NCBI GenBank assembly: GCA_903876885.1
Contig: CAIRBP010000112.1
Span: 1-64,000, forward strand
Length of the DNA stretch: 64,000 nucleotides
Source: an uncultured Burkholderiales bacterium
GTDB taxonomy: Bacteria; Pseudomonadota; Gammaproteobacteria; Burkholderiales; Burkholderiaceae_C
Reading direction: 5' to 3'
Under the pieces are notes generated by a model. It worked only from the letters and a program-made list of their open reading frames with translations, did not search any database and was not told the origin of the DNA. The translations under genes and the position numbers were made by a program. Shown piece after piece: positions 28,404 through 38,904 of the stretch (position 1 is the stretch's first letter; each line of letters starts with the position of its first letter).

Positions 28404-29402
28404 TTAACCAGATTTTTTGCGCGATTTAAACCATTCACGAGCATCATGACAGTCTCGTGCAATACCCTCCTTTAAGGAGTCTAGCCCGTCGTATTTAAAC
28501 TCGTCGTGTAGTTTATGCAGTAAATTGACCTGAACAACCCGGCCGTACCCGCCGTTTTGCCCTAACGATTTTGGCCAATCTAGAACGTGGGTTTCAAGAA
28601 GTATCCGCCCACCATTGATATCGTTGGAATCAAGCGTAGGTCTTACACCCAAATTGGCCACTCCAGGCAGTGGCTCCGGCGTTAAGCCGAGCACCTCAAC
28701 GACAAATATACCCTTTGCGGCAGAGCTTGCCCTGGACTGAGACGAACTTAAAAACCGAACATTGAGGGTCCTGCAGTCTAGCTCCCTCCCCAATTGCCTG
28801 CCGTGCACAACGTGACCTGAGATGCTGTAGGGTCGTCCTAGGAGTTGTTCAACTTGCACAAAATCTGCACGTCCTAGAGCATCCCGGACAACGGAGCTTG
28901 AAACGCGCACACCGCCAACTTCGTAACTATTCATGCGGGCGACTTCAAATCCGTGTTCAGAACCTGATTTCATTAAAAAAGCATAGTCTCCCGCCCTTTT
29001 AGCTCCAAACTTAAAGTCGTCTCCTACCAATACGTAATTGGCTCCCAGGCCTTTAACAAGTACATTTTCAACAAAAGCTTCCGGCGATTGAGATGCAAAT
29101 TTTTCGTTAAAGGGCAGCACAACACATTGATCAATTCCGCATGCATCAAGCTCTATCAGCTTATCCCGAAGCGTTGCGATTCTTGCAGGGGCAAGGCTTG
29201 GCTCAGAGCGAATTTTTGCGAAAAAATCCCTCGGATGAGGCTCAAAGGTCAAAACACAACTGGGTACACCTCTGTGGCGAGCCTCGTTGCGGATTAAAGC
29301 TAACATGGCTTGGTGCCCGCGGTGGACTCCGTCAAAGTTGCCAATTGTCAAAGCGCAAGCTTTGGCAATGCCGGGGTGATGAAAGCCTCTAAAAGTAAGC
29401 AT
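28404..29402 (-). CDS. ribF: Bifunctional riboflavin kinase / FAD synthetase
   Basis: Two-domain enzyme making FMN and FAD. The N-terminal FAD-synthetase domain shows TIGNFDGVHRGHQAML at about 21-36 (with the HxGH-like nucleotidyltransferase motif) and LVGDDFKFGAKRAGDYAFL; the C-terminal kinase domain shows YSISGHVVHGRQLGRELDCRTLNV and PGVANLGVRPT with ETHVLDW. Length 332 residues, slightly above E. coli (313). First gene of ribF-ileS-lspA. It is divergent from the HNH endonuclease gene over 127 bp. Confidence 0.97.
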   Translation of the reverse strand: MLTFRGFHHPGIAKACALTIGNFDGVHRGHQAMLALIRNEARHRGVPSCVLTFEPHPRDFFAKIRSEPSLAPARIATLRDKLIELDACGIDQCVVLPFNEKFASQSPEAFVENVLVKGLGANYVLVGDDFKFGAKRAGDYAFLMKSGSEHGFEVARMNSYEVGGVRVSSSVVRDALGRADFVQVEQLLGRPYSISGHVVHGRQLGRELDCRTLNVRFLSSSQSRASSAAKGIFVVEVLGLTPEPLPGVANLGVRPTLDSNDINGGRILLETHVLDWPKSLGQNGGYGRVVQVNLLHKLHDEFKYDGLDSLKEGIARDCHDAREWFKSRKKSG

Positions 29403-29438
29403 GTCTTGGGAACGAAAGGTAACAAAAAATAAGGTAAA

Positions 29439-29468
29439 TTTACAAATGTCATAAAAACAAGGTATATT
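29439..29468 (+). promoter_or_regulatory. Candidate sigma-70 promoter of the HNH endonuclease gene
   Basis: TTTACA (29439-29444), an 18-bp spacer and TATATT (29463-29468), about 60 bp upstream of the TTG start. Good matches to the -35 and -10 consensus, but assigned only by eye. Confidence 0.4.
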
Positions 29469-29529
29469 GTCTCAGGTTAGTCATTCAGAAATCGCTTCGT
29501 TGTTAATGTTTAATGATTGGAGATGTTGA

Positions 29530-30087
29530 TTGAAAGTCTTAAAGCTGTCTGCCCAGGGTCTGCCTCAGTCGTGGATCTCACTTGAACAAGCCGTTATCCA
29601 CTATGCGGCTGAGGAGGTTCGTTGGGAGGCAGGCGTGCAAGTCGCTGTGTTTAGAGGCGGATACAACGCAATCACTGGAAAACAATCAACTATCGCCGTC
29701 AACAGCATTATTGGAACAAAAGGCGTTCCGAACATAAACCCCTTTGAGCTCAAGCCAGGACTTACCAACAGCAAACTCTTTGCCAGAGACCAAAACCTCT
29801 GCGCTTATTGCGGAGATCAATTCCACGAAACCGAGTTGACCCGTGAACACATTATTCCTTTTGGACAAAACGGTGTGGATCATTGGATGAACGTCGTGAC
29901 TGCTTGCAAATCATGTAACCACAGAAAAGGCAACAGAACACCCGAGCAGGCCAGAATGCCACTAATTTACGCGCCCTATGTACCTAGCTTGTGGGAAGAT
30001 TTCATACTTCGCAACAGAAGAATCTTGTCCGATCAGATGGATTTTTTAACTGCACATCTGCCGAAGACCTCTCGCTTTTTCATATAG
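29530..30087 (+). CDS. HNH endonuclease domain protein
   Basis: A 185-residue protein with a zinc-bound HNH module at about residues 95-140: CAYCGDQF and CKSCNHRKGN provide four cysteines, REHIIP the first His, NVVTAC the Asn and CNHRKG the last His. The N-terminal 80 residues (LPQSWISLEQAVIHYAAEEV) form the domain seen in a conserved chromosomal HNH family of Burkholderiales and other proteobacteria. The family has no well-established role; it is not flanked by methylase or defence genes here. Start is a TTG, preceded by GGAG 9 nt upstream. It is convergent with the glutamine amidotransferase gene. Confidence 0.87.
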   Translation: MKVLKLSAQGLPQSWISLEQAVIHYAAEEVRWEAGVQVAVFRGGYNAITGKQSTIAVNSIIGTKGVPNINPFELKPGLTNSKLFARDQNLCAYCGDQFHETELTREHIIPFGQNGVDHWMNVVTACKSCNHRKGNRTPEQARMPLIYAPYVPSLWEDFILRNRRILSDQMDFLTAHLPKTSRFFI

Positions 30088-30104
30088 AACTTAAATAATA
30101 CAAA

Positions 30105-30899
30105 TTAAATTACTAATTTGCTAACGGCTACCCGTCCGTTCGTCCACACAAGGTAACTTGACTCACTGACCTCATGCCAGTGATCTAAATCATCATCAAA
30201 AGGCTCAGAGGCAATAGTGCTTACTGCTCCTGGTTTGACGTGCTTTTGGTGTGTATCAGGCGTTCCATAAAAAAGGCTTGGGGATTTAAGATCGCTTGAG
30301 TGACGATATGCCCAGATTGATTTGCCGTTACTCAATGCAGCTGAAATCCTTAAAGGGTCTGTAGAGTTATTTTTTTCTAAAATATTTTGAATTTTCTCAA
30401 CTGCAAGACTCATGCCCTTGACTGGATCGTCCATGAGTCCCATGGTTAGCGCAAGTAAAAATAATGCTTCGCTATCAGTGGTCCCAAGCCTGTAGGCGTA
30501 AAACTCTTTAGAAATAAGGGATTCAATTTCTCGCCTATGAAGGTGCCAATCACCGATATGGCCGTTGTGCATAAAAGTCCAATTCTCATACGCATAGGGA
30601 TGGCAATTCGTTCTTGAAACACTAGTTCCCGTAGCAGCCCTAACGTGTGCAAAAAATAACTCGCTCTTGATGTGCTTGCTGATTTCTTTTAAATTTTCGT
30701 CATTCCATGCGGGAAGAACATCTTTAAATATTCCAGGGGAGGATCTAGAGCCATACCAAGCAACACCAAAGCCGTCACCGTTGGTGGTCAGCACAGACTT
30801 AGTAGCTTTTAAACTTTGGGAGATGAGGGAGTTCTTTTGTAAAAACAAAAGATTCTCTAAATAGATTGCATTTCCAGCATAAGCTACCCATCGACACAT
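30105..30899 (-). CDS. Class II glutamine amidotransferase (YafJ-like)
   Basis: N-terminal nucleophile glutamine amidotransferase of 264 residues. The track ORF has 13 extra residues, but the N-terminal nucleophile must be Cys2 after Met removal, which fixes the start at MCRWVAYAGN. That ATG is preceded by a GGGGGA ribosome binding site. Further motifs are TTNGDGFGVAWYG, FFAHVRAATGTSVSRTNCHPY and FMHNGHIGDW, which bind glutamine and form the oxyanion hole. Related proteins include YafJ and EgtC; the acceptor substrate is unknown. Transcribed toward the HNH gene. Confidence 0.9.
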   Translation of the reverse strand: MCRWVAYAGNAIYLENLLFLQKNSLISQSLKATKSVLTTNGDGFGVAWYGSRSSPGIFKDVLPAWNDENLKEISKHIKSELFFAHVRAATGTSVSRTNCHPYAYENWTFMHNGHIGDWHLHRREIESLISKEFYAYRLGTTDSEALFLLALTMGLMDDPVKGMSLAVEKIQNILEKNNSTDPLRISAALSNGKSIWAYRHSSDLKSPSLFYGTPDTHQKHVKPGAVSTIASEPFDDDLDHWHEVSESSYLVWTNGRVAVSKLVI

Positions 30900-31032
30900 A
30901 TGAGTCCCCCGTGTATTTGCGTAAGATTTTAAACACACTTGTACACGTTTGTACTGGCAAAGAGTTTAATAACTAAGCCTTCTAAGATCAAAATCATGAA
31001 AAAGAATAGGTGAGCTACCGATTACTTAGTAA

Positions 31033-31629
31033 TTAACCCATCTGAGCTAACAAATTCTCGATCGCTCTTGGATAAATAATATGCTCTTGGGTTAAAACTC
31101 TAGCAGCAAGAACTTCCTCAGTATCACCACTTAAAACAGGAACTACCGCTTGCTCCAAAATAGGCCCATGATCAAGCTCGGAGGTTACGCGGTGAACAGT
31201 GGCTCCTGCAAATTGACAACCCATCTCTATTGCGCGAGCATGCGTATGCAACCCAGTAAAAGCCGGCAATAACGAGGGATGAATGTTAATCAACTTATTA
31301 GCATAGTGATCTACAAAATGAGGTGTCAAAATCCTCATAAATCCAGCAAGTACTACCAACACGGGTTGATGGTGATCAATTACTGTGATCAACTCTTTTT
31401 CAAACTCAAGTCTTGGATTATCAAAGGATTTAAATTTTGTATGCTCAACTATCTGTGTCGCAACTCTAAAATCTTTTGCTGTATTGAGCCCCTTTGCGTC
31501 AGCTATATTAGAAATTACACACGTGATTTCTGCATTAAATCTGGACTTCCATTCACGCAGCTCTGAAGCTCTAAGAATGGCTTGCATATTTGATCCGCCG
31601 CCAGAGATGAGAATAACAATATTTTTCAT
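31033..31629 (-). CDS. purN: Phosphoribosylglycinamide formyltransferase 1
   Basis: Folate-dependent GAR transformylase, third step of purine synthesis. The 198-residue protein shows the phosphate-binding loop LISGGGSNMQAI (8-19) and the catalytic Asn-His-Asp set: NIHPSLLPAFTGLHTH, and the Asp in SELDHGPILEQ. GATVHRV precedes the Asp as in E. coli PurN (212 residues). It is a monocistronic-looking gene between the amidotransferase gene and the divergent rRNA methyltransferase gene (270 bp apart). Confidence 0.96.
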   Translation of the reverse strand: MKNIVILISGGGSNMQAILRASELREWKSRFNAEITCVISNIADAKGLNTAKDFRVATQIVEHTKFKSFDNPRLEFEKELITVIDHHQPVLVVLAGFMRILTPHFVDHYANKLINIHPSLLPAFTGLHTHARAIEMGCQFAGATVHRVTSELDHGPILEQAVVPVLSGDTEEVLAARVLTQEHIIYPRAIENLLAQMG

Positions 31630-31899
31630 GTTTAAGAGTTTTATCTATTAAAAGACCAAAGTTATGAATAGATGGAGATATGAATGCCCAATAGAATTTC
31701 TTTTGAAAAACGCAACAAGGGACTTACAATGCAAAGGAGGGTTACTTAATTGTTCTTCTATCTAACTTACAGTTAATTTTAGCCTTCCCGACACTCTAAA
31801 GCAGAGTGGTTTTAAAGTTGATTTTCCAGACAATGAAGTTTGCGCATTAATAACTTTCTTTGGAACTTGAGCTGAGCACAATTCACATTTATATTTCTT

Positions 31900-33339
31900 A
31901 TGCATCCCAAAGCCCTCCTCACCGCAAGCTCTGAATTAGTTCGCGAGATCCTTCGCTTCGAGCACCCAGCTGACTCGGTTTTATCGAAATACTTCAAAGA
32001 CCACCGCAAAGACCATTCGTTTGGTCACCGCGAACGCGGTGTATTGGCCGATACTGCCTATAACGTGCTGCGGTTCAAACAGCTTTATGAACACTTTGCG
32101 CCTTGGGGAAGTGGTTCAAAGGAGCGCAGACTGGCTATTCTCGGGTTTGCTCAGCATCTGAAAGACTCAGCCCATCAAGCGCAAAATAATCAAACCAATT
32201 CCAACGGGGTTGACGGGGCATCAATAAGTGGGAACACAAAAGCTCCCGCTAAAAGCTACACCAAAGGCTCCACCAACAGTGCTGGCAAAGCGCGTAACCC
32301 AGATGATTTTGACCACTCAACGCTTGGATTTTTGAAGTCCGCACTTACCCCAGATGAAGTGCAGTGGCTGGAGCAGTGTGAAGCGGTGAAAACTGAGGAC
32401 CTACTTGAGCGTCATCGTCATAACCTCCCTGATTGGCTAGCGCAGTCTTTAAAAGCACAACTTGGAGACTCTTTTTGGAAGGTTGTTGAAACGCTAAACA
32501 CCACAGCGCCTCTAGATCTGCGCGTGAACACTTACACCGCAAAAAGGGATGACGTTTTAAAGTCTCTAAAAGCTCTGGGTTTAAAGGGAGAACCAACACC
32601 TTACTCCCCATGGGGAATTCGCTTGAAAGACAAGCCTTCACTCACAAAACTTGAACTTTTCACAAGCGGTGCCATCGAGGTACAAGACGAGGGCTCTCAA
32701 CTCTTGGCACTCCTCCTTGATGCTAAACGCTCAGAGATGGTGGCTGACTTTTGTGCAGGAGCTGGGGGTAAAACCCTATCCATTGGAGCTTCAATGCGTA
32801 ACACCGGCCGTCTTTACGCTTTTGATACTTCTGCCCACCGCCTGGACGCTTTAAAACCTCGTTTAGCCAGAAGTGGCTTGTCAAATGTCCACCCAGTTGC
32901 TATCGCGCACGAGCGTGATGAGCGGATCAAGCGCTTGCGAGGAAAAATGGACCGCGTTTTAGTGGACGCACCGTGTTCGGGTCTCGGAACCCTAAGGCGC
33001 AATCCGGATCTAAAGTGGCGTCAAAATCCGAAAAGTATTGAAGAACTTTGCACCATACAAAGCAATATTCTAAGAAGCGCTGCAAGACTTCTCAAACCAG
33101 GTGGACGGCTCGTTTATGCAACTTGTAGCCTGCTTGGTGAGGAAAATGAGGCCATTGCCGCCGCTTTCAGTGATGAATTTAAGGACTTCTTTGTCCCACT
33201 CAAGGCTTCAAAAGTCCTAGAAGAGCTAAAAATAGCTCATTTTGAAACCTTATGTACCCCATCAGGTGAGTACTTAAGGATGTGGCCACATGTTCACGAA
33301 ACAGACGGATTCTTTGCTTCAATTTGGCAAGCCAAGTAG
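31900..33339 (+). CDS. RsmB/NOP family rRNA (cytosine-C5)-methyltransferase
   Basis: A 479-residue RsmB-like m5C methyltransferase. The N-terminal NusB-like segment (RFEHPADSVLSKYFKDHRKDHSFGHRERGVLADTAYNVLR) is followed by the catalytic domain: SAM motif ADFCAGAGGKTLSIGA, catalytic Cys in VDAPCSGLGTLRRNPDLKW and the second Cys in VYATCSLLGEENE. RsmB modifies C967 of 16S rRNA in E. coli; target identity here is inferred. Between the two domains lies a low-complexity, Asn/Ser/Lys/Gly-rich insert at about residues 95-135 (QNNQTNSNGVDG) that looks disordered. The true start may be this ATG, since it matches the family N-terminus. Confidence 0.9.
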   Translation: MHPKALLTASSELVREILRFEHPADSVLSKYFKDHRKDHSFGHRERGVLADTAYNVLRFKQLYEHFAPWGSGSKERRLAILGFAQHLKDSAHQAQNNQTNSNGVDGASISGNTKAPAKSYTKGSTNSAGKARNPDDFDHSTLGFLKSALTPDEVQWLEQCEAVKTEDLLERHRHNLPDWLAQSLKAQLGDSFWKVVETLNTTAPLDLRVNTYTAKRDDVLKSLKALGLKGEPTPYSPWGIRLKDKPSLTKLELFTSGAIEVQDEGSQLLALLLDAKRSEMVADFCAGAGGKTLSIGASMRNTGRLYAFDTSAHRLDALKPRLARSGLSNVHPVAIAHERDERIKRLRGKMDRVLVDAPCSGLGTLRRNPDLKWRQNPKSIEELCTIQSNILRSAARLLKPGGRLVYATCSLLGEENEAIAAAFSDEFKDFFVPLKASKVLEELKIAHFETLCTPSGEYLRMWPHVHETDGFFASIWQAK

Positions 33340-33400
33340 AATAGACGGGTTTGGACCGCAGTGGTCCTGCTTGAATGCTTATAAAAAAGGGTTTTTTACC

Positions 33401-34597
33401 TTGAATACTTTAAATTCAGTTTTGGTTTGGTTAGCTTACGGCATCATTAATTTGAGCGCCTGGCAGGTCGTTATTCTGACGCTTGCGATGACGCATGTCA
33501 CTATTGCTTCTGTCACCATTTATTTACACCGCCATCAGGCACACCGCTCGCTGGACCTGCACCCTGCTGTTGCTCATTTTTTTAGACTATGGCTTTGGCT
33601 ATCCACGGGCATGCAAACCAAAGAGTGGGCTGCTATTCACAGAAAACACCACGCCAAATGTGAAACATCTGAAGACCCCCACAGCCCTCAGATCAAAGGC
33701 ATCAAAACAGTCTTTTGGAGAGGCGCTGAGCTGTACCGTCTAGAGTCCAAGAGCAACGAGACGATGCAAAAGTATGGCCACGGAACACCTGATGACTGGC
33801 TTGAAAACAATGTTTACTCCCGCTTTCCTTGGCAAGGCGTTGCAATCATGTTGATCATTAATCTGACACTCTTTGGTGCAGTTGGCTTGTCTATCTGGGC
33901 TGTACAAATGCTATGGATCCCGGTCACCGCTGCAGGTGTGATCAACGGAATTGGCCACTACTGGGGCTACAGAAACTTTGAAGCTGTGGACGCAAGTACC
34001 AACATTTCTCCTTGGGGTATTTTGATTGGCGGGGAAGAACTTCATAACAATCACCACACTTATCCAACATCCGCAAAGCTTTCTGTAAAACCCTATGAGT
34101 TTGATATCGGTTGGCTCTACATTCGTATGCTTGAGACACTACACCTAGCAACAGTTAAGAAGACACCTCCAAAACTCGCATTTGGTGAGGTTCGCCCCGT
34201 TGCGGATGAGAAAACTCTTGAAGCGCTCATCATGAATCGTTACGAAGTGATGGCCGGATTTGCCAAACAACTCCGAAGCGCACTTGAAATTGAAATTGCG
34301 AGCCTCAAACAGTCTACATCTCCTTCTGTTCTGAACACAGCCAAGCGTTGGATGCACAGAGATTTAGAGAAAGTTCCAAGCTCCGCGGTTGCTCAATTAG
34401 CCCAGGCCCGTGCAATCCTCCCCACTATTGACAAAATGGTTTGTATGCGCGAAGAGCTACGTCAAATTTGGCTCAGCACCAACCGCTCTCGCGAGCAACT
34501 TGCAAACGATTTGCAAACATGGTGCCGCAATGCGGAATCAAGCGGAATTCAGGCATTGAAAGAATTCTCAGTAACTTTGAGAGCAGCTCGCGTCTAA
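33401..34597 (+). CDS. Acyl-CoA/fatty acid desaturase (delta-9 type)
   Basis: Membrane di-iron desaturase. The three histidine boxes are HRHQAHR, HRKHHAK and HNNHHTYP, in the order and spacing of delta-9 acyl-lipid/acyl-CoA desaturases, with hydrophobic segments between. The track ORF begins inside the preceding methyltransferase gene. A TTG at 33401 preceded by AAGGG at 9 nt is preferred (MNTLNSVLVWLAYGI), giving 398 residues; a TTG at 33371 is possible. About 130 C-terminal residues beyond the last box form a charged, probably helical extension seen also in Burkholderiales homologues. It introduces a double bond in membrane fatty acids. Followed by a strong terminator. Confidence 0.9.
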   Translation: MNTLNSVLVWLAYGIINLSAWQVVILTLAMTHVTIASVTIYLHRHQAHRSLDLHPAVAHFFRLWLWLSTGMQTKEWAAIHRKHHAKCETSEDPHSPQIKGIKTVFWRGAELYRLESKSNETMQKYGHGTPDDWLENNVYSRFPWQGVAIMLIINLTLFGAVGLSIWAVQMLWIPVTAAGVINGIGHYWGYRNFEAVDASTNISPWGILIGGEELHNNHHTYPTSAKLSVKPYEFDIGWLYIRMLETLHLATVKKTPPKLAFGEVRPVADEKTLEALIMNRYEVMAGFAKQLRSALEIEIASLKQSTSPSVLNTAKRWMHRDLEKVPSSAVAQLAQARAILPTIDKMVCMREELRQIWLSTNRSREQLANDLQTWCRNAESSGIQALKEFSVTLRAARV

Positions 34598-34620
34598 AGC
34601 GCTTTCTAACTCAAAAGAAA

Positions 34621-34644
34621 AGCCCGCTTTTAAGCGGGCTTTTT
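34621..34644 (+). terminator. Rho-independent terminator after the desaturase gene
   Basis: Perfect 9-bp stem AGCCCGCTT/AAGCGGGCT followed by TTTT, 24 bp after the stop codon. The A-rich left flank (AAAAGAAA) may let it act on the opposite strand as well. Confidence 0.88.
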
Positions 34645-34673
34645 ACTTTGCGAGCCCGGCATGGGCATTTATG

Positions 34674-34697
34674 AAAAAAGGCTCACAAAAGTGAGCC
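34674..34697 (-). terminator. Rho-independent terminator after rpmB-rpmG
   Basis: On the minus strand GGCTCAC-TTTT-GTGAGCC followed by T6, 31 bp downstream of the rpmG stop. Confidence 0.85.
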
Positions 34698-34727
34698 ACT
34701 TATCTAAGAGATAAACTAAAAGTTAGA

Positions 34728-34898
34728 TTACTTTAGTTTGGTCTCTTTGTATTCAACGTGCTTGCGAGCTTTTGGATCAAACTTCATGATCGTCATTTTC
34801 TCAGGCATTGTTTTCTTGTTTTTGCTAGTAGTGTAAAAATGTCCTGTACCAGCAGATGATTCAAGCTTGATTTTTTCGCGTGAGCCTTTTGAAGCCAT
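34728..34898 (-). CDS. rpmG: 50S ribosomal protein L33
   Basis: A 56-residue protein missing from the ORF track because of its length. Reading the minus strand from the ATG at 34898 gives [17 protein letters not shown] followed by [17 protein letters not shown] and ending [11 protein letters not shown], a typical L33 of the type without zinc-binding Cys residues. An AGGA ribosome binding site lies 7 nt upstream. It is 33 bp downstream of rpmB, in the conserved rpmB-rpmG pair. Confidence 0.96.
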   Translation of the reverse strand: MASKGSREKIKLESSAGTGHFYTTSKNKKTMPEKMTIMKFDPKARKHVEYKETKLK

Positions 34899-34931
34899 TT
34901 TGAATTCCTATCTTTTAAAAGGTTGAAAGAA

Positions 34932-35165
34932 TTAAGCTTGACCGCGAGCGCGCAGGTCAGCCAACACAGACTCGATACCGTTTTTGTCAATCAAACGCAG
35001 GGCAGCACTTGATACACGCAAACGAACCCAACGGTTCTCGCTTTCAACCCAAAAACGACGGTACTGCAGGTTAGGCATGAAACGACGTTTTGTTTTGTTA
35101 TTGGCATGGGAAACATTGTTTCCAACCATGGGGCCTTTGCCCGTTACTTCACATACACGTGCCAT
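34932..35165 (-). CDS. rpmB: 50S ribosomal protein L28
   Basis: A 77-residue L28, the standard length: [34 protein letters not shown] is diagnostic. The track ORF adds six residues, but the ATG at 35165 has an AGGAG ribosome binding site 8 nt upstream and matches the family start. It forms an operon with rpmG. A long stem-loop lies in its leader, 26 bp before the start codon, and may regulate translation. Confidence 0.97.
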   Translation of the reverse strand: MARVCEVTGKGPMVGNNVSHANNKTKRRFMPNLQYRRFWVESENRWVRLRVSSAALRLIDKNGIESVLADLRARGQA

Positions 35166-35190
35166 ATTGGACACTCCTATCAATATTCAC

Positions 35191-35224
35191 GGTTTAAAGA
35201 AGCTCTTTACAGCTCCTTTAAACC
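35191..35224 (-). promoter_or_regulatory. Stem-loop in the rpmB leader (candidate cis-regulatory RNA)
   Basis: On the minus strand, GGTTTAAAGGAGCT, a 6-nt loop, and AGCTTCTTTAAACC pair over 14 positions, 13 Watson-Crick and one G-U. No T-tract follows, so it is not a terminator. It lies just upstream of the ribosome binding site of rpmB. Function is inferred. Confidence 0.5.
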
Positions 35225-35390
35225 TCACCTCGCCAAATAAGGGGGCGGTATCCCTGGCTAGGAAAGAGTCCGAGATAAATCTCTATGAATCCCAAAAAGC
35301 CTAAAACGAGCGTTTTTCTTCTGTTTCTGCACTAAAAACCGATTAACGGCCAAGCGCAGAAAAGCCTTAAATTATAACTCTTTTTAGCCC

Positions 35391-35411
35391 AAAACTTAAG
35401 CCGGGCGGCTT
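35391..35411 (-). terminator. Possible terminator after trxB
   Basis: AAGCC-GCCC-GGCTT hairpin immediately after the trxB stop on the minus strand, followed by AAGTTTT. The stem and T-tract are short. Confidence 0.4.
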
Positions 35412-36374
<963 letters not shown>

Positions 36375-36558
36375 TTATTAATAATTGCGTACAAAAGTGA
36401 GAAAATAGGTCATTGAATCTATTTCAGAATCGTTACCTTAAGGGTGTATTGTAAGAAATCACGGGACGGGAAACGCCAGGACCCACAGGAATAACCACAA
36501 TCAAAACAATTTCAAATATTTTGATCGCCAAAAGCCCCCTAGAGCCTACTCTTTTTTT

Positions 36559-38904
36559 ATGACTTATTCGCTAAAAACAATGACCTCTGAGCGCGCCGCT
36601 CCCACTCCGCCCACAGGCTTTAGGCGCTTTACTCAGGAAATTGCCCTGACTCTGGGATTTACCTTCCTCACCTTTTGGATGCTATCGCTCCTCACCCACT
36701 CTGCACAAGACCCGGCTTGGACGACCTCTGGAAATGTTGAGCCCATCAGCAACTGGGGCGGGCGTTTGGGGGCTTGGCTTGGGGATATGAGTTTTTTCCT
36801 TGCCGGCTACTCGGTGCTTTGGTGCTACGCTGCTGCTCTCATGACTTGGCTCAATGCACTTGCAACTCGCCTCAGGGGCGAGAGCAACGACGCAGAGCAT
36901 GAGCTTGATGGATGGGTACACACTCGCTGGGCGTTTTGGAGTGGCAATGTGTTGTTACTTTTATCAAGCACTGGACTTGAATGGACTCGCCTGTACAGAT
37001 TTGAAGACAACCTACCCGGACACCACGCTGGTGGTGTTATTGGTTACCTTGTAGGTAAATTTGGCACAAACTGGTTTGGATTTAACGGCTCTTGCTTGAT
37101 TTTTATTGCCTTCATGATGGTCTCATTATCTTGGGTCTTTCGTTTCTCATGGATTCACTTGGCTGAGAACATTGGCTCATATGTAGATCACTATATTGAA
37201 GTAAGACGTGAGAAAAAAGCACGCGAAGAAGATATCGCGATGGGTATGGCTGCGGCAAAAGAGCGTGATGAAGTCGTGCACGGTGTTAAAACAGAATCTG
37301 ACGCCGACCACCCACCTCCTCATATCAACATACGCGTGCAAAAGGAGCCCGAGCCTATCATCGCACCCAAGAGTGAGCGTTTAGCGCGTGAGCGTCAAAA
37401 ACCCTTATTCAACGATCTGCCTGACTCCAGACTCCCACAGGTTGATTTACTTGATGCAAACAAATCTAAAGTCGATACGGTGTCGACTGAAACGCTTGAA
37501 GTAACTAGCAGATTGATTGAGAAAAAATTAAAAGACTTTGGCGTTGAAGTCCACGTCGTAGAAGCCTCTCCAGGCCCAGTAATCACGCGCTACGAGATTG
37601 AGCCAGCAACTGGCGTTAAAGGATCTCAAGTTGTTAATTTGGCTAAAGACCTTGCACGCTCCCTAAGCCTGGTGTCGATCCGAGTTGTTGAGACGATTCC
37701 GGGTAAGAACTATATGGCTCTAGAGTTGCCTAACGCAAAACGCCAAACGATTCAACTCAGTGAGATCTTGGGCTCAGAGGTCTATAACGAAGGCAAGTCT
37801 CTCCTTACACTGGGTCTTGGTAAAGACATTGTCGGCAACTCTGTGGTTGCAGATCTCGCAAAAATGCCCCATGTCTTGGTCGCTGGAACTACAGGCTCGG
37901 GTAAGTCTGTTGGCATCAACGCCATGATTCTTAGCCTGTTGTACAAAGCAGAGGCTAGAGATGTGCGCCTACTCATGATCGACCCCAAGATGCTTGAGAT
38001 GTCTGTTTATGAGGGTATCCCTCACCTCTTAGCGCCCGTCGTCACAGATATGCGGCAAGCTGCAAATGGGCTGAATTGGTGCGTATTTGAAATGGAGCGC
38101 CGTTATAAACTGATGAGTAAACTGGGAGTTCGAAATCTTGCAGGTTATAACCAAAAGATAGACCAGGCCAAAGACCGCTCAGAGCTAATACCCAACCCAT
38201 TTAGCTTGACACCAGATTCACCAGAGCCACTAGACCGCTTGCCCTTTATTGTCGTTGTAATCGATGAGTTAGCGGACTTAATGATGGTGGTTGGTAAGAA
38301 AATTGAAGAGCTCATTGCTCGTCTTGCTCAAAAAGCGCGTGCTGCCGGTATTCACCTAATCCTCGCTACCCAGCGCCCAAGTGTGGACGTGATTACGGGC
38401 CTCATCAAGGCGAATATCCCGACCCGAATGGCCTTTCAAGTGTCTAGCAAAATTGATAGTCGAACGATCCTTGACCAAATGGGCGCTGAATCTTTACTTG
38501 GTATGGGAGATATGCTTTACCTACCCAGTGGGAGTGGAATGCCGATCCGTGTTCACGGCGCTTTTGTGAGCGATGAGGAGGTACACCGTGTTGTCAGCTA
38601 TCTTAAATCTCAAGGTCCAGCAAACTACATTGAAGGTGTACTTGAGGGGGGCACAGTAGACGGAGAATCCGATGGTCCAGACCTGTTTGGTAATTCAGGG
38701 GGTGAGAAAGACCCTCTTTACGATCAGGCTGTAGAGATTGTTCTAAAGAACCGCAAAGCCAGTATCTCGCTTGTTCAAAGACATTTGAAAATTGGTTACA
38801 ACCGAGCTGCTCGTTTAGTAGAGGACATGGAGCACTCTGGTCTTGTCTCCTCTATGGGAACAAATGGACAACGTGAAATACTTGTTCCAACACGAGATGA
38901 CTAA
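36559..38904 (+). CDS. ftsK: DNA translocase FtsK
   Basis: Septal DNA pump that moves chromosome ends and activates XerCD recombination at dif. The 781-residue form is much shorter than E. coli FtsK (1329) because the linker is short, as in other betaproteobacteria. An N-terminal membrane domain with about four hydrophobic helices (residues 25-190) is followed by a charged linker, the RecA-like motor with [19 protein letters not shown] (Walker A) and [17 protein letters not shown] (Walker B), and the C-terminal gamma winged helix ([19 protein letters not shown]) that reads KOPS. It overlaps lolA by 8 bp. Confidence 0.97.
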   Translation: MTYSLKTMTSERAAPTPPTGFRRFTQEIALTLGFTFLTFWMLSLLTHSAQDPAWTTSGNVEPISNWGGRLGAWLGDMSFFLAGYSVLWCYAAALMTWLNALATRLRGESNDAEHELDGWVHTRWAFWSGNVLLLLSSTGLEWTRLYRFEDNLPGHHAGGVIGYLVGKFGTNWFGFNGSCLIFIAFMMVSLSWVFRFSWIHLAENIGSYVDHYIEVRREKKAREEDIAMGMAAAKERDEVVHGVKTESDADHPPPHINIRVQKEPEPIIAPKSERLARERQKPLFNDLPDSRLPQVDLLDANKSKVDTVSTETLEVTSRLIEKKLKDFGVEVHVVEASPGPVITRYEIEPATGVKGSQVVNLAKDLARSLSLVSIRVVETIPGKNYMALELPNAKRQTIQLSEILGSEVYNEGKSLLTLGLGKDIVGNSVVADLAKMPHVLVAGTTGSGKSVGINAMILSLLYKAEARDVRLLMIDPKMLEMSVYEGIPHLLAPVVTDMRQAANGLNWCVFEMERRYKLMSKLGVRNLAGYNQKIDQAKDRSELIPNPFSLTPDSPEPLDRLPFIVVVIDELADLMMVVGKKIEELIARLAQKARAAGIHLILATQRPSVDVITGLIKANIPTRMAFQVSSKIDSRTILDQMGAESLLGMGDMLYLPSGSGMPIRVHGAFVSDEEVHRVVSYLKSQGPANYIEGVLEGGTVDGESDGPDLFGNSGGEKDPLYDQAVEIVLKNRKASISLVQRHLKIGYNRAARLVEDMEHSGLVSSMGTNGQREILVPTRDD

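Noticed and set aside
29530-30087. HNH protein as a homing endonuclease or defence nuclease
   Set aside because: No intron, intein, methylase or mobile element nearby; the family is a conserved chromosomal one in this clade.
31664-31765. 33-codon ORF between purN and the RsmB-type gene
   Set aside because: Low complexity support, no ribosome binding site before its ATG and no resemblance to known small proteins.
31792-31808. Hairpin CACTCT-AAAGC-AGAGTG
   Set aside because: Short stem, weak T-tract and no gene upstream on that strand to terminate.
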